From: an uncultured Lachnospiraceae bacterium
GTDB lineage: Bacteria > Bacillota > Clostridia > Lachnospirales > Lachnospiraceae
Assembly (NCBI GenBank): GCA_944381405.1
Contig: CALWLA010000018.1
Span: 1-46,857 of the forward strand
DNA: 46,857 nt
Direction: 5' to 3'
The notes beneath the pieces were generated by a model. The model had not been told where the DNA came from. It saw only the letters and a program-made list of their open reading frames with translations, and ran no database searches. Each line of letters starts with the position of its first letter. The first letter of the stretch is position 1. The position numbers and the translations under genes were made by a program. Shown here piece by piece: positions 16,394 to 23,423 of this stretch.

Positions 16394-16422
16394 CTCCTGG
16401 AAAAGAAAAGCAAAAAAATACC

Positions 16423-16457
16423 ATATGCAGGCTGCATATTGTATTGCTTTACAATAT
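16423..16457. promoter_or_regulatory. Overlapping palindromes in the kinase/XRE divergent region
   Basis: ATATGCAG-G-CTGCATAT (16423-16439) is a perfect 8-bp inverted repeat, and ATATTGTA-ttgctt-TACAATAT (16436-16457) is a second perfect 8-bp repeat sharing four bases with it. They lie midway between the kinase-like gene and the XRE gene, the natural position for operator sites of the XRE protein. Confidence 0.7.
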
Positions 16458-16527
16458 TTTGTATTATATTCTATAGTCCGGCAGGACGGAAGTCAAGGAA
16501 AAATATACAGGGGGCGGGGGTTGAAAA

Positions 16528-16956
16528 TTGTTGAAAAACAGGACGACAGATGATCTGAAACAGGAACTGATGTCCGATGCGGACATCGATGCCTATATCA
16601 AGGAAAACCGGCATAATTTTGTGAACTGCGATATCAGCAGATTGCTCAGGATGCTTTACGAGGACAGGCAGATCTCAAAGGCGGAGCTGGCCCGGCGGTC
16701 CGGCATGAGCGAGGTGTATCTGCACCAGCTGTTTTCCGGAAGGCGCAAGCCCTCCCGGGATAAGCTGCTGTGTCTTTGCGTGGGCATGGAGCTGACCATT
16801 GAGGAAACCCAGCGGGTCCTGAAGGAAGCGGCCTATGCGGAGCTCTATCCCAGGATCCGGCGGGAGGCGGTGATCTATCACGGTATCGCCCATCATACGC
16901 CTCTGGCTGATATCAACGATCATCTGTTCGAGGAAAACGAAAAGGCGCTGTGCTGA
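16528..16956 (+). CDS. XRE family helix-turn-helix regulator
   Basis: A 142-aa regulator with a central Cro/CI-type helix-turn-helix at about residues 45-100 (ISKAELARRSGMSEVYLHQLFSGRRKPSRD), followed by a helical C-terminus with LYPRIRREAVIYHGI. The start is one of two adjacent TTG codons (16528 or 16531) behind a GGGGCGGGGG tract. It is divergent from the Ser/Thr-kinase-like operon, with overlapping palindromes between them, so it probably controls that operon and itself. The recurring pairing of such a regulator with a kinase and a zinc-ribbon protein suggests a small signalling module. Confidence 0.85.
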   Translation: MLKNRTTDDLKQELMSDADIDAYIKENRHNFVNCDISRLLRMLYEDRQISKAELARRSGMSEVYLHQLFSGRRKPSRDKLLCLCVGMELTIEETQRVLKEAAYAELYPRIRREAVIYHGIAHHTPLADINDHLFEENEKALC

Positions 16957-17005
16957 CGCATGGCGTTTTTTTTATCGGTTTTTCCAGGCCCGCAGAAAAA
17001 TAAGC

Positions 17006-17035
17006 TTGAGGAAAGGTCTGCGGATTTTATATAAT
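17006..17035 (+). promoter_or_regulatory. Possible promoter upstream of two gene relics
   Basis: TTGAGG (17006-17011), 18-bp spacer, TATAAT (17030-17035). It would transcribe the fragment at 17098 and the shortened oxidoreductase gene at 17192. Confidence 0.45.
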
Positions 17036-17097
17036 AGGAATGGAAATAGATTTTTGCTGAAAGCTGCGGCTCTGAGAGGGGAAGGAAAGGAGCATGT

Positions 17098-17145
17098 ATG
17101 CTTACGATTTTTAACCGCAGGGAACTGATCGTGACCATTTTGCAA
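17098..17145 (+). pseudogene. N-terminal fragment of a small conserved clostridial protein
   Basis: After AAGGAAAGGAGC an ATG at 17098 begins MLTIFNRRELIVTIL, which I recognise from memory as the start of a short (about 80-aa) protein common in Clostridia that begins MLTIFNRREL. After about 15 codons the resemblance ends; the frame runs on without sense into the next gene's ribosome binding site and stop. I read it as a gene whose body was deleted. The exact end of homology is approximate. Confidence 0.45.
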
Positions 17146-17191
17146 ACATCAAAAGTCGGACGGCAACATCGAAGACAGGGAGGAAACAGAC

Positions 17192-17470
17192 ATGAACAAC
17201 GTACTTTTTATCAATGCCTGCGTAAGGCCGGATTCCAGAACCCATAGGCTTGCCCGGGAGGTGCTGAAAAAGCTTCCGGGAGAAACGGAAGAACTGAATC
17301 TATACGGGGAGCAGATTCCTCCCCTTGATCTGGAAGCGCTGGCGGATACCTTTTTCGGCATTCCTGAGACGGTCTGCTTCAGCGCTCAGAATCTGGACAT
17401 CATCGGAGCTGATGTGGAGGGCATCCTGGAACAGACGATCGCCGGGATCAGAGCCGCCCGGTTCGCATAG
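17192..17470 (+). pseudogene. Internally deleted NAD(P)H-dependent oxidoreductase (flavodoxin-like)
   Basis: The first 48 residues match the start of flavodoxin-like NAD(P)H oxidoreductases (NNVLFINACVRPDSRTHRLA, then EELNLYGEQIPPLD). The remainder (LADTFFGIPETVCFSAQNLD, IIGADVEGILE) matches the C-terminal end of the same roughly 190-aa family. The central hundred or so residues, including most of the FMN-binding region, are missing although the frame is intact. So this looks like an in-frame internal deletion leaving a 92-aa product that should not bind flavin. GGAGG precedes the ATG. It lies 91 bp before a nitroreductase gene. Confidence 0.7.
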
Positions 17471-17561
17471 AACATTGCATGGTGCAACGCAAACAGTTTA
17501 GCAAACAGACCTTGGAGAGGGTCTATAAACACTACTACTTTATAATACGAGGAGCACAAGG

Positions 17562-18074
17562 ATGGAATTTACAAAGGTGATCGAGGAACGGTATTCCTGC
17601 AAGAAGTACGACGGAAGGCCTGTAGAGCCGGAAAAGCTGGAAGCGATTTTAGAAGCGGGACGGCTGGCTCCCACAGCCAAAAATCTCCAGGAGCAGAAGA
17701 TCTATGTGGTGCAGTCGCCGGAGGGCCTTGCCAAGATCGACAAGCTGACGCCCTGCCGCTACGGGGCAGGAACGGTGCTGATCGTGGCCTTCGACAGCAA
17801 AAATGTGTTCGTATATCCGGGAGAAAAGCGGGATTCCGGCATCGAGGACGCGGCCATCGTGGCGACCCATATGATGCTGGCAGCAGCCAACGCCGGTGTG
17901 GACAGCTGCTGGCTGAATTTCTTTGATCCCGATGCGGCGGCAAAGGAATTCGGCCTGCCGGAAAATGAAGAGGTGCTGATGCTTCTGGACCTGGGCTACG
18001 GGGCGGAAGGCGCAGGGCCTCTGGCTAATCACGGCAGCAGAAAGCCCCTTTCCGAAACGGTGACCTATCTGTAA
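17562..18074 (+). CDS. Nitroreductase family protein
   Basis: A 170-aa FMN-dependent nitroreductase-fold protein, of the short class. The N-terminal FMN phosphate-binding part is VIEERYSCKKYDGRPVE followed by ILEAGRLAPTAKNLQ, and the late GVDSCWLNFFD and LMLLDLGYGAEG are typical of the family. Such enzymes reduce nitro groups, quinones or flavins with NAD(P)H in the cytoplasm. The ATG at 17562 follows ACGAGGAGCACAAGG. A hairpin (18101-18125) lies after the stop. A flavin reductase and an HxlR regulator lie just downstream, so this is a redox-enzyme neighbourhood. Confidence 0.9.
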   Translation: MEFTKVIEERYSCKKYDGRPVEPEKLEAILEAGRLAPTAKNLQEQKIYVVQSPEGLAKIDKLTPCRYGAGTVLIVAFDSKNVFVYPGEKRDSGIEDAAIVATHMMLAAANAGVDSCWLNFFDPDAAAKEFGLPENEEVLMLLDLGYGAEGAGPLANHGSRKPLSETVTYL

Positions 18075-18100
18075 GTCAGCACAGTTTATGGTATATAACA

Positions 18101-18125
18101 GGACCGAAGGCTTTTCCTTCGGTCC
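18101..18125. terminator. Hairpin between convergent nitroreductase and flavin reductase genes
   Basis: Perfect 10-bp stem GGACCGAAGG / CCTTCGGTCC with a 5-nt loop. There is no T-run directly after it, so it may be a weak or bidirectional terminator. Confidence 0.5.
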
Positions 18126-18181
18126 TGAATGATTCTATGTCCTTTAGCATATCCTTCTTTATAAAAGAGCCTGAAAATGCT

Positions 18182-18760
18182 TTAAGCCTCTTTCTTCATT
18201 AAAGGAACGCCAGCGTTCCATGCCTGGCCTACTTTTGCGCCGATGGCATAGTAACCGTTCTGGAATTGATCGAAGAGGAAGGCGTTCAGCCTGGTGGGGT
18301 CGACCTTGCCCTTTTCGTTCAGTACGGATTCTTCCGCAAGAATACCTACGATCTCGCCGATCACATGAAAGCCGTAGACCTCGTTCTTTGCCTCTACGAC
18401 CTTACATTCCAGGGTAAGAGGGAACTCCTGTACTATAGGGGCGTTGACCTTTTTACTCTTGACTGCGGTAAGGCCGCTGCGCTGGAATTTGTCTGGCATG
18501 TTGTTTCCGCTGGCAATACCGAAGAAATCTGCCTCCTGTATGTGGGGGATGTCAGCGATGCTCAGGGTAAAGGCGCCGGTTTTTTTGATGTTCGCAGAGG
18601 TCTTGTGTTCCTCGCCGATATTCAGCGAAACCATGTTCTCCGCGCAAATACCACCCCAGGCCATGTTCATCACGTCTACCGTGCCGTTTTCATCGTAGGT
18701 GGCGATCATCAGAACCGGCATCGGGAAAAGATAAGGTTTTACTTTCAATTCTTTTTTCAT
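18182..18760 (-). CDS. Flavin reductase family protein
   Basis: A 192-aa protein of the FMN-binding split-barrel flavin reductase family. Seen are KPYLFPMPVLMIATYDENG, the WGGICAENMVSLNI strand, KTGAFTLSIADI and the C-terminal AFLFDQFQNGYYAIG. It should bind FMN and reduce flavin or an associated substrate in the cytoplasm. The start is the ATG at 18760 with GGAGG 9 nt upstream. It is divergent from an HxlR-type regulator across a region with a clear promoter and a long palindrome overlapping its -35, so HxlR control is very likely. Confidence 0.9.
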   Translation of the reverse strand: MKKELKVKPYLFPMPVLMIATYDENGTVDVMNMAWGGICAENMVSLNIGEEHKTSANIKKTGAFTLSIADIPHIQEADFFGIASGNNMPDKFQRSGLTAVKSKKVNAPIVQEFPLTLECKVVEAKNEVYGFHVIGEIVGILAEESVLNEKGKVDPTRLNAFLFDQFQNGYYAIGAKVGQAWNAGVPLMKKEA

Positions 18761-18821
18761 CGTGAATACCTCCAATTTTGATCAGATAATGCCAAAACGT
18801 CTTTACAACGTCTTTGGTTCT

Positions 18822-18849
18822 ATTATAAAATTGGAGAAAAGAAAAACAA
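18822..18849 (-). promoter_or_regulatory. Promoter of the flavin reductase gene
   Basis: On the minus strand TTGTTT (18849-18844), 16-bp spacer, TATAAT (18827-18822). The palindrome at 18848-18874 touches the -35 element. Confidence 0.65.
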
Positions 18850-18874
18850 GTACTGATTTTAAAATCAGGTACTT
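18848..18874. promoter_or_regulatory. Operator-like palindrome for the HxlR regulator
   Basis: AAGTAC-TGATTTT-AAAATCA-GGTACTT: the 14-bp core TGATTTTAAAATCA is a perfect palindrome and the flanks AAGTAC / GTACTT continue it after one extra G. It lies between the flavin reductase promoter and the HxlR gene. TACT...AGTA-type sites are known for the HxlR-family regulator YodB, so this is a fitting binding site. Confidence 0.75.
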
Positions 18875-18918
18875 ACCTTATAGAAAGTAATTCTGAAAAC
18901 GAAGGAGGGAGATAGATC

Positions 18919-19266
18919 ATGATCATCAACTATATTGAAAAAGCGAATTTTGAAGATACAGGTTTTAGCTATACCCTGTCTTTGATTTCCGGAAAATACA
19001 AGATGGTTATTTTGTATTGTCTGATGGAATTTGAAAAAGTTCGTTTCAATGAACTGCGGCGATATCTGAAAAAAGTGTCCGATAAGACCCTTAGCCAGAA
19101 TTTAAAGGAACTGGAAGCGGACGGACTGATCTCGCGGGTAGTGTATCCCCAGATCCCGCCAAAGGTAGAATACAGCCTTTCAGAGAAAGGAAAATCCCTG
19201 ATGCAGGTGTTGGATCAGCTCTGTTTATGGGGAGAGGAAAACAAACCGGTTTCTGCCGCTGAATAA
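18919..19266 (+). CDS. HxlR family transcriptional regulator
   Basis: A 115-aa winged helix-turn-helix protein of the HxlR type: FSYTLSLISGKYKMVILYCLM, RFNELRRYLKKVSDKTLSQNLKELEADGLISR, and YSLSEKGKSLMQVLDQL. Family members such as YodB and HypR sense electrophiles or oxidants through cysteines. This one has two, Cys35 (YCLM) and Cys103 (QLCLWG). YodB/HypR use an N-terminal cysteine at about residue 6-14, which is absent here, so sensing would differ. The ATG follows GAAGGAGGGAGATAGATC. It is divergent from the flavin reductase and probably controls it. Confidence 0.9.
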   Translation: MIINYIEKANFEDTGFSYTLSLISGKYKMVILYCLMEFEKVRFNELRRYLKKVSDKTLSQNLKELEADGLISRVVYPQIPPKVEYSLSEKGKSLMQVLDQLCLWGEENKPVSAAE

Positions 19267-19279
19267 AAAGGGTAAAAAA

Positions 19280-19320
19280 GCCTGGAACTATAAGGGATAC
19301 AGCTCCAGGCATTCTTTTTT
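19280..19320. terminator. Bidirectional terminator between hxlR and MATE genes
   Basis: GCCTGGA (19280-19286) pairs with TCCAGGC (19304-19310). A run of A precedes and a run of T follows, so it can end both the HxlR transcript and the convergent MATE transcript, whose stop codon lies in the T-run. Confidence 0.75.
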
Positions 19321-20716
19321 ACTGGGTGACCCGGTGCAGGAGCCACCTGCCGCTTTTGAACCGCAGCAGAAAGGCGATGCCCCGGATGGTCCAGTCTGCG
19401 AACATACCGATCCAGACGGCGATGGGACCAAAGCCCAGGACCCGGATCAGGAAGATGGCCAGGGTCACCCGGCAGGCCCACATGGAGGTGCAGGACAGGA
19501 TCATGGAAAACCGCACGTCGCCTGCGGCCCGCAGGCCATAGCCGGGGATAAAGGCGGCGGTCCAGACGATGGGTTTTACGATGGTGATGGCGGTCATCAT
19601 AAAGAGGCACATGGAAGCGCTTTCCGGACTGAGTCCCGCCAGCAGGGTGATGGGCTTTGTCAGTGCAAACAGGATCAGGCAGCTCAAAAAGACCGCGGCC
19701 TCAGCCGCGAGACTGAGCTTTTTGATGAAATAACGGGCCTCCTCCGGACGGCCTGCTCCCAGGCACTGGCCCACCACCGTCATCATGCCGATGCCGATGC
19801 CGACGCCCGCGATGCCGTTGAAGTTTTCCAGGATATTGGTGATGGCCTGGGCCGCGATGGCAGCGGTGCCCAGAGTGGAAACGCTGGACTGGATGGCAAG
19901 CTTGCCGAACTGGAACATGCCGTTTTCCACGCCGGAGGGAATGCCGATGCGCAGGATGTTCCGGATCAGCCTGCCCTCCGGCCTTACCCATAGGAAATTA
20001 CCGATGCGGATGCCGCCGGTTCCGGCAGGAAGAGGCCTGCGCAGGAAGAACAGAACCGACAGGGCAGCCGCGATGCGGGATAGCAGGGTGGAGATCGCCG
20101 CCCCGGCCACCCCAAGGCCAAAGCCCCAGATCAGGAGCGCGTTGCCGATGATATTCATGATATTGGTCAGGATCGTGACCGTCATGGGCAGGCGGCTGTT
20201 GTTCTGGGCCCGGAATACGGAGGAACCGGAATCGAACAGGGCGATAAAGGGGAAGGAGAGGGAGGTATAAAAGAAATAGGTGAGGGCGGCTTCCATCACA
20301 TCAGGCTCTACAGCGCCGAAAACCAGCCGCAGCAGGGGCTTTCTGAAAAGAAGGCACAGGAGCGTGATGGCAATGGAAATATAAAAGATGACGAAAAGCA
20401 ACTGATTGGCAGAATCCTCCGCCCTGTCCCGGCGGCCCTGCCCCAGAAAATTGGCGCAGACGATGGCGCCGCCGGAGGCCAGGGCATAAAAGGCCTGTAT
20501 CACAAGGATGTTGATGGAATCCACCAGGGAAACCGCTGAAATGGCGGCAGCCCCCACATTGCTGACCATCATGGAATCCGCTGTTCCCATAAAGGCCGTA
20601 AAGATCTGTTCGCAGATCAGGGGCAGGATCAGGGCCGCAAGGGCCTTGTTGTCATATAGTCTCGGGGTATTGGACGCTCCCCTTGTATCGAGGGCAGGTG
20701 TTCGATTGGCTGTCAT
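19319..20716 (-). CDS. MATE family efflux transporter
   Basis: A 465-aa membrane protein with about 12 transmembrane helices in two homologous halves, the length and layout of MATE (multidrug and toxic compound extrusion) exporters, which use sodium or proton gradients. Family-like stretches include LPLICEQIFTAFMGTADSMM, AQNNSRLPM, and VVGQCLGAGRPEEARYF with its counterpart GQGRRDRAEDSANQLL in the first half. The start is the ATG at 20716, with AAAGAGGATATCAT before it; a longer reading frame upstream has no transporter-like sequence. The substrate is unknown. It is convergent with the HxlR gene and divergent from transketolase. Confidence 0.92.
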   Translation of the reverse strand: MTANRTPALDTRGASNTPRLYDNKALAALILPLICEQIFTAFMGTADSMMVSNVGAAAISAVSLVDSINILVIQAFYALASGGAIVCANFLGQGRRDRAEDSANQLLFVIFYISIAITLLCLLFRKPLLRLVFGAVEPDVMEAALTYFFYTSLSFPFIALFDSGSSVFRAQNNSRLPMTVTILTNIMNIIGNALLIWGFGLGVAGAAISTLLSRIAAALSVLFFLRRPLPAGTGGIRIGNFLWVRPEGRLIRNILRIGIPSGVENGMFQFGKLAIQSSVSTLGTAAIAAQAITNILENFNGIAGVGIGIGMMTVVGQCLGAGRPEEARYFIKKLSLAAEAAVFLSCLILFALTKPITLLAGLSPESASMCLFMMTAITIVKPIVWTAAFIPGYGLRAAGDVRFSMILSCTSMWACRVTLAIFLIRVLGFGPIAVWIGMFADWTIRGIAFLLRFKSGRWLLHRVTQ

Positions 20717-20812
20717 ATGATATCCTCTTTTCAAAAAACAGCATATAGTATAGAACAGATTTCCAAAAAGCGGAATACCCGAATTTATAGGCGCTGATTT
20801 CGGCGCATAAGT

Positions 20813-20841
20813 TAGACAAAGCCTCCTCTTTGTGATACAAT
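20813..20841 (+). promoter_or_regulatory. Probable promoter of the transketolase gene
   Basis: TAGACA (20813-20818), 17-bp spacer, TACAAT (20836-20841), about 40 bp before the start codon. Confidence 0.6.
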
Positions 20842-20883
20842 TAGTAGAAAAGAATCCCATGTGAGCAGGAGGAGGTATCTTCG

Positions 20884-22869
20884 ATGAATGCAATCGATAA
20901 ATTATGCGTAAACGCAGTGCGTATCTTGTCCGTAGACGAGGTACAGAAGGCAAATTCCGGCCATCCGGGCATATGCCTCGGCGCTGCACCCATCGCCTAT
21001 GAGCTGTGGGCCCATCATATGAACCACAACCCGGAGCATCCGGACTGGATCAACCGGGACCGTTTCATCCTTTCCGCAGGACATGGCTCAGCCATGCTGT
21101 ATTCGCTTTTGCATCTCTTTGGCTATGGCCTGAAAAAGGAAGACCTGGAGCAGTTCCGCCAGCTGGATTCCCTGACGCCGGGCCACCCGGAGTACCGTCA
21201 CACCGTCGGTGTGGAGGCCACCACCGGACCTCTGGGTGCAGGAACGGCTATGGCAGTGGGCATGGCCATGGCGGAGGCTCATATGGCGGCAGTCTTCAAT
21301 AAGGAAGGCTATCCGGTCATCGACCATTATACCTATGTGCTGGGCGGCGACGGCTGCCTGCAGGAGGGCATCAACTATGAGGCCTTCTCCCATGCGGGAA
21401 CCCTGGGACTGTCCAAGCTGATCGTGCTGTATGATTCCAACCACATCACCATCGAGGGGGATACGGACATCGCCTTCACCGAGGACGTTTCCAAGCGCAT
21501 GGAGGCTATGGGCTTCCAGACCCTGGAGGTCATGGACGGAAACGACCTGGATGAGCTAGGGAAGGCCATCGAGGCCGCCAAGGCGGACAAGGAGCACCCC
21601 TCCTTTATCAAGATCCATACCCACATCGGCTACGGCTCCGCAAAACAGGACAGCGCCTCCGCTCACGGAGAGCCTCTGGGCGTGGAAAATGTCGCCAAGC
21701 TCAGGGAAGCGCTGGAATGGCCCCTTGCGGAAAGCTTTGCGGTTCCGGAGGAGGTTTACGATCACTGCAAGGCCTCTGTGGAAACCGGCAAGAAGGCTGA
21801 GGCAGCCTGGGACAGCATGTTCGCAGACTACTGCAAAAAGTATCCGGAGATGAAGGCCCTCTGGGATCAGTATTTCGATCCCCATGCGGCGGAAAAGCTC
21901 TGGGATAACCAAGCCCTGTGGCAGGTGCCGGAAAAGGCCGAGGCCACAAGAGCCGTATCCGGAAATATCATCGGAAAGATCAAGGACCTTCTGCCGAACC
22001 TCATCGGCGGTTCTGCAGACCTGGCCCCCTCCAACAAGACCTACATGAAGGATGCGGGAGATTTCTGCAAGGAAAACTACGCAGGCAGGAACCTCCATTA
22101 CGGTATCCGGGAGCTGTGCATGACGGCGGAGCTCAATGGCATTCTGCTTCACGGCGGCCTCAAGGGCTTCTGCGCTACCTTCTTTGTATTCAGCGACTAC
22201 ATGAAGCCCATGATGCGCCTGGCCTCCCTCATGAAGCTTTCTCCGGTTTATGTGCTGACCCACGACAGCATCGGCGTAGGAGAGGACGGCCCCACCCATG
22301 AGCCCATCGAACAGGCGGCCATGCTGCGGGCAACGCCGGGGATCCATCTGTTCCGTCCGGCGGACTACACCGAGACGGCGGCAGCCTGGTATTCCGGTCT
22401 GACCTCCGAGGGACATCCCACGGCCCTGGCCCTTTCCAGACAGAACCTGCCCCAGCTTCCCGGCTCCTCCAGAGAGGGCGCGCTGCGGGGCGCTTATGTC
22501 ATCGCGGATTCCGAAAAGCGGGTGCCGGATGTGATCCTGATGGCCTCCGGTTCTGAGGTATCCCTCTGCATCGAGGCAAAGAAGGCTCTGGAGCCGGAAG
22601 GCATCGACGTGAGAGTCGTTTCCATGCCCTGTATGGATCTCTTCGAGGAGCAGGACAACGCCTACAAGGAGCGGGTGCTTCCCAAGGACTGCAGAAAGCG
22701 TATCGCCGTAGAAGCCCTTTCCGATTTCGGATGGGGCAGATATGTGGGCCTTGACGGCGCTTATGTGACCATGCATGGCTTCGGCGCTTCCGCACCGGCG
22801 GCACAGCTGTTTGAGAAATTCGGCTTTACCACGGAAAATGTGGTGAAGGCAGTGAAAAATCTGATCTGA
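20884..22869 (+). CDS. tkt: Transketolase
   Basis: A 661-aa full-length transketolase. This thiamine-diphosphate enzyme moves two-carbon ketol units between sugar phosphates in the non-oxidative pentose phosphate pathway. Seen are the N-terminal KANSGHPGICLGAAPIAYELW, the ThDP-binding GGDGCLQEG...N region, HITIEGDTDIAFTED, the pyrimidine-domain GIRELCMTAELNGI, and DSIGVGEDGPTHEPIEQ, with the transketolase C-terminal domain after it. All three domains are present and complete. An AGGAGGAGGTATCTTCG tract precedes the ATG. Strong, typical codon usage suggests high expression. No neighbour belongs to the same pathway. Confidence 0.97.
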   Translation: MNAIDKLCVNAVRILSVDEVQKANSGHPGICLGAAPIAYELWAHHMNHNPEHPDWINRDRFILSAGHGSAMLYSLLHLFGYGLKKEDLEQFRQLDSLTPGHPEYRHTVGVEATTGPLGAGTAMAVGMAMAEAHMAAVFNKEGYPVIDHYTYVLGGDGCLQEGINYEAFSHAGTLGLSKLIVLYDSNHITIEGDTDIAFTEDVSKRMEAMGFQTLEVMDGNDLDELGKAIEAAKADKEHPSFIKIHTHIGYGSAKQDSASAHGEPLGVENVAKLREALEWPLAESFAVPEEVYDHCKASVETGKKAEAAWDSMFADYCKKYPEMKALWDQYFDPHAAEKLWDNQALWQVPEKAEATRAVSGNIIGKIKDLLPNLIGGSADLAPSNKTYMKDAGDFCKENYAGRNLHYGIRELCMTAELNGILLHGGLKGFCATFFVFSDYMKPMMRLASLMKLSPVYVLTHDSIGVGEDGPTHEPIEQAAMLRATPGIHLFRPADYTETAAAWYSGLTSEGHPTALALSRQNLPQLPGSSREGALRGAYVIADSEKRVPDVILMASGSEVSLCIEAKKALEPEGIDVRVVSMPCMDLFEEQDNAYKERVLPKDCRKRIAVEALSDFGWGRYVGLDGAYVTMHGFGASAPAAQLFEKFGFTTENVVKAVKNLI

Positions 22870-23002
22870 TCTGATCCACGAAAATTTCTGACCAAAAATT
22901 AACAATACTGGATTTTTGGCAGAACTGTGATAAAATGTAAGAAAACTGGACTGGCGGGGCCAGAGGCTCCGCCATGTCACTGTGTTAAGGGAGGATTTTA
23001 TA

Positions 23003-23293
23003 ATGAAGGCTTATGACGTTCAGAACAAGCAGGAGATCGAGGTAACTGCCGACGATCTGATCAAGTTCATCGACGCAAACCGTCAGGTAGATCTGGTGTT
23101 CGCTGAGCCCAGAACCGATGCCGATGGCTATCTTACCTGGGACCGGGAGAACTGGCTTCTGGTAAAGGAAGGCAAGTACCAGAGAAACTACTTCCTGGGA
23201 GACCGGGCTCTGAGGGACTATACCCATCACAACATCTATGATCTGATGAACTCCTTCTTCCCGGAGCAGGCCATCAAGATCGAGATCAACTAA
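23003..23293 (+). CDS. Small conserved protein of unknown function
   Basis: A 96-aa acidic cytoplasmic protein (KAYDVQNKQEIEVTADDLIK, ending EQAIKIEIN). I recognise no family. The codon use is that of a well-expressed gene and the ATG has a good AGGGAGG site 9 nt upstream, so it is real. A hairpin (TGGCGGGGCC with GGCTCCGCCA, about 22952-22976) lies in its leader, and a terminator follows at 23338. Confidence 0.75.
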   Translation: MKAYDVQNKQEIEVTADDLIKFIDANRQVDLVFAEPRTDADGYLTWDRENWLLVKEGKYQRNYFLGDRALRDYTHHNIYDLMNSFFPEQAIKIEIN

Positions 23294-23337
23294 AGAAGGC
23301 ATACACGCAGCCGGAGACCTGCGGCTGAGCCAGAAAA

Positions 23338-23368
23338 GACCGGTATGGATTCCCATGCCGGCCTTTTC
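23338..23368 (+). terminator. Rho-independent terminator
   Basis: Stem CGGTATGG / CCATGCCG with one G-T pair, extended by GAC...GCC at its base, followed by TTTTCT. It ends the 96-aa protein gene transcript ahead of coaX. Confidence 0.65.
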
Positions 23369-23423
23369 TAATCCTGCGCCTGGCAGCGCAGCACAGAAAA
23401 AACTGTTGACATGAGGAAAGAAT

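Noticed and set aside
21556-22980. Long minus-strand frame opposite transketolase.
   Set aside because: Antisense shadow of a highly conserved gene, without a family-like sequence.
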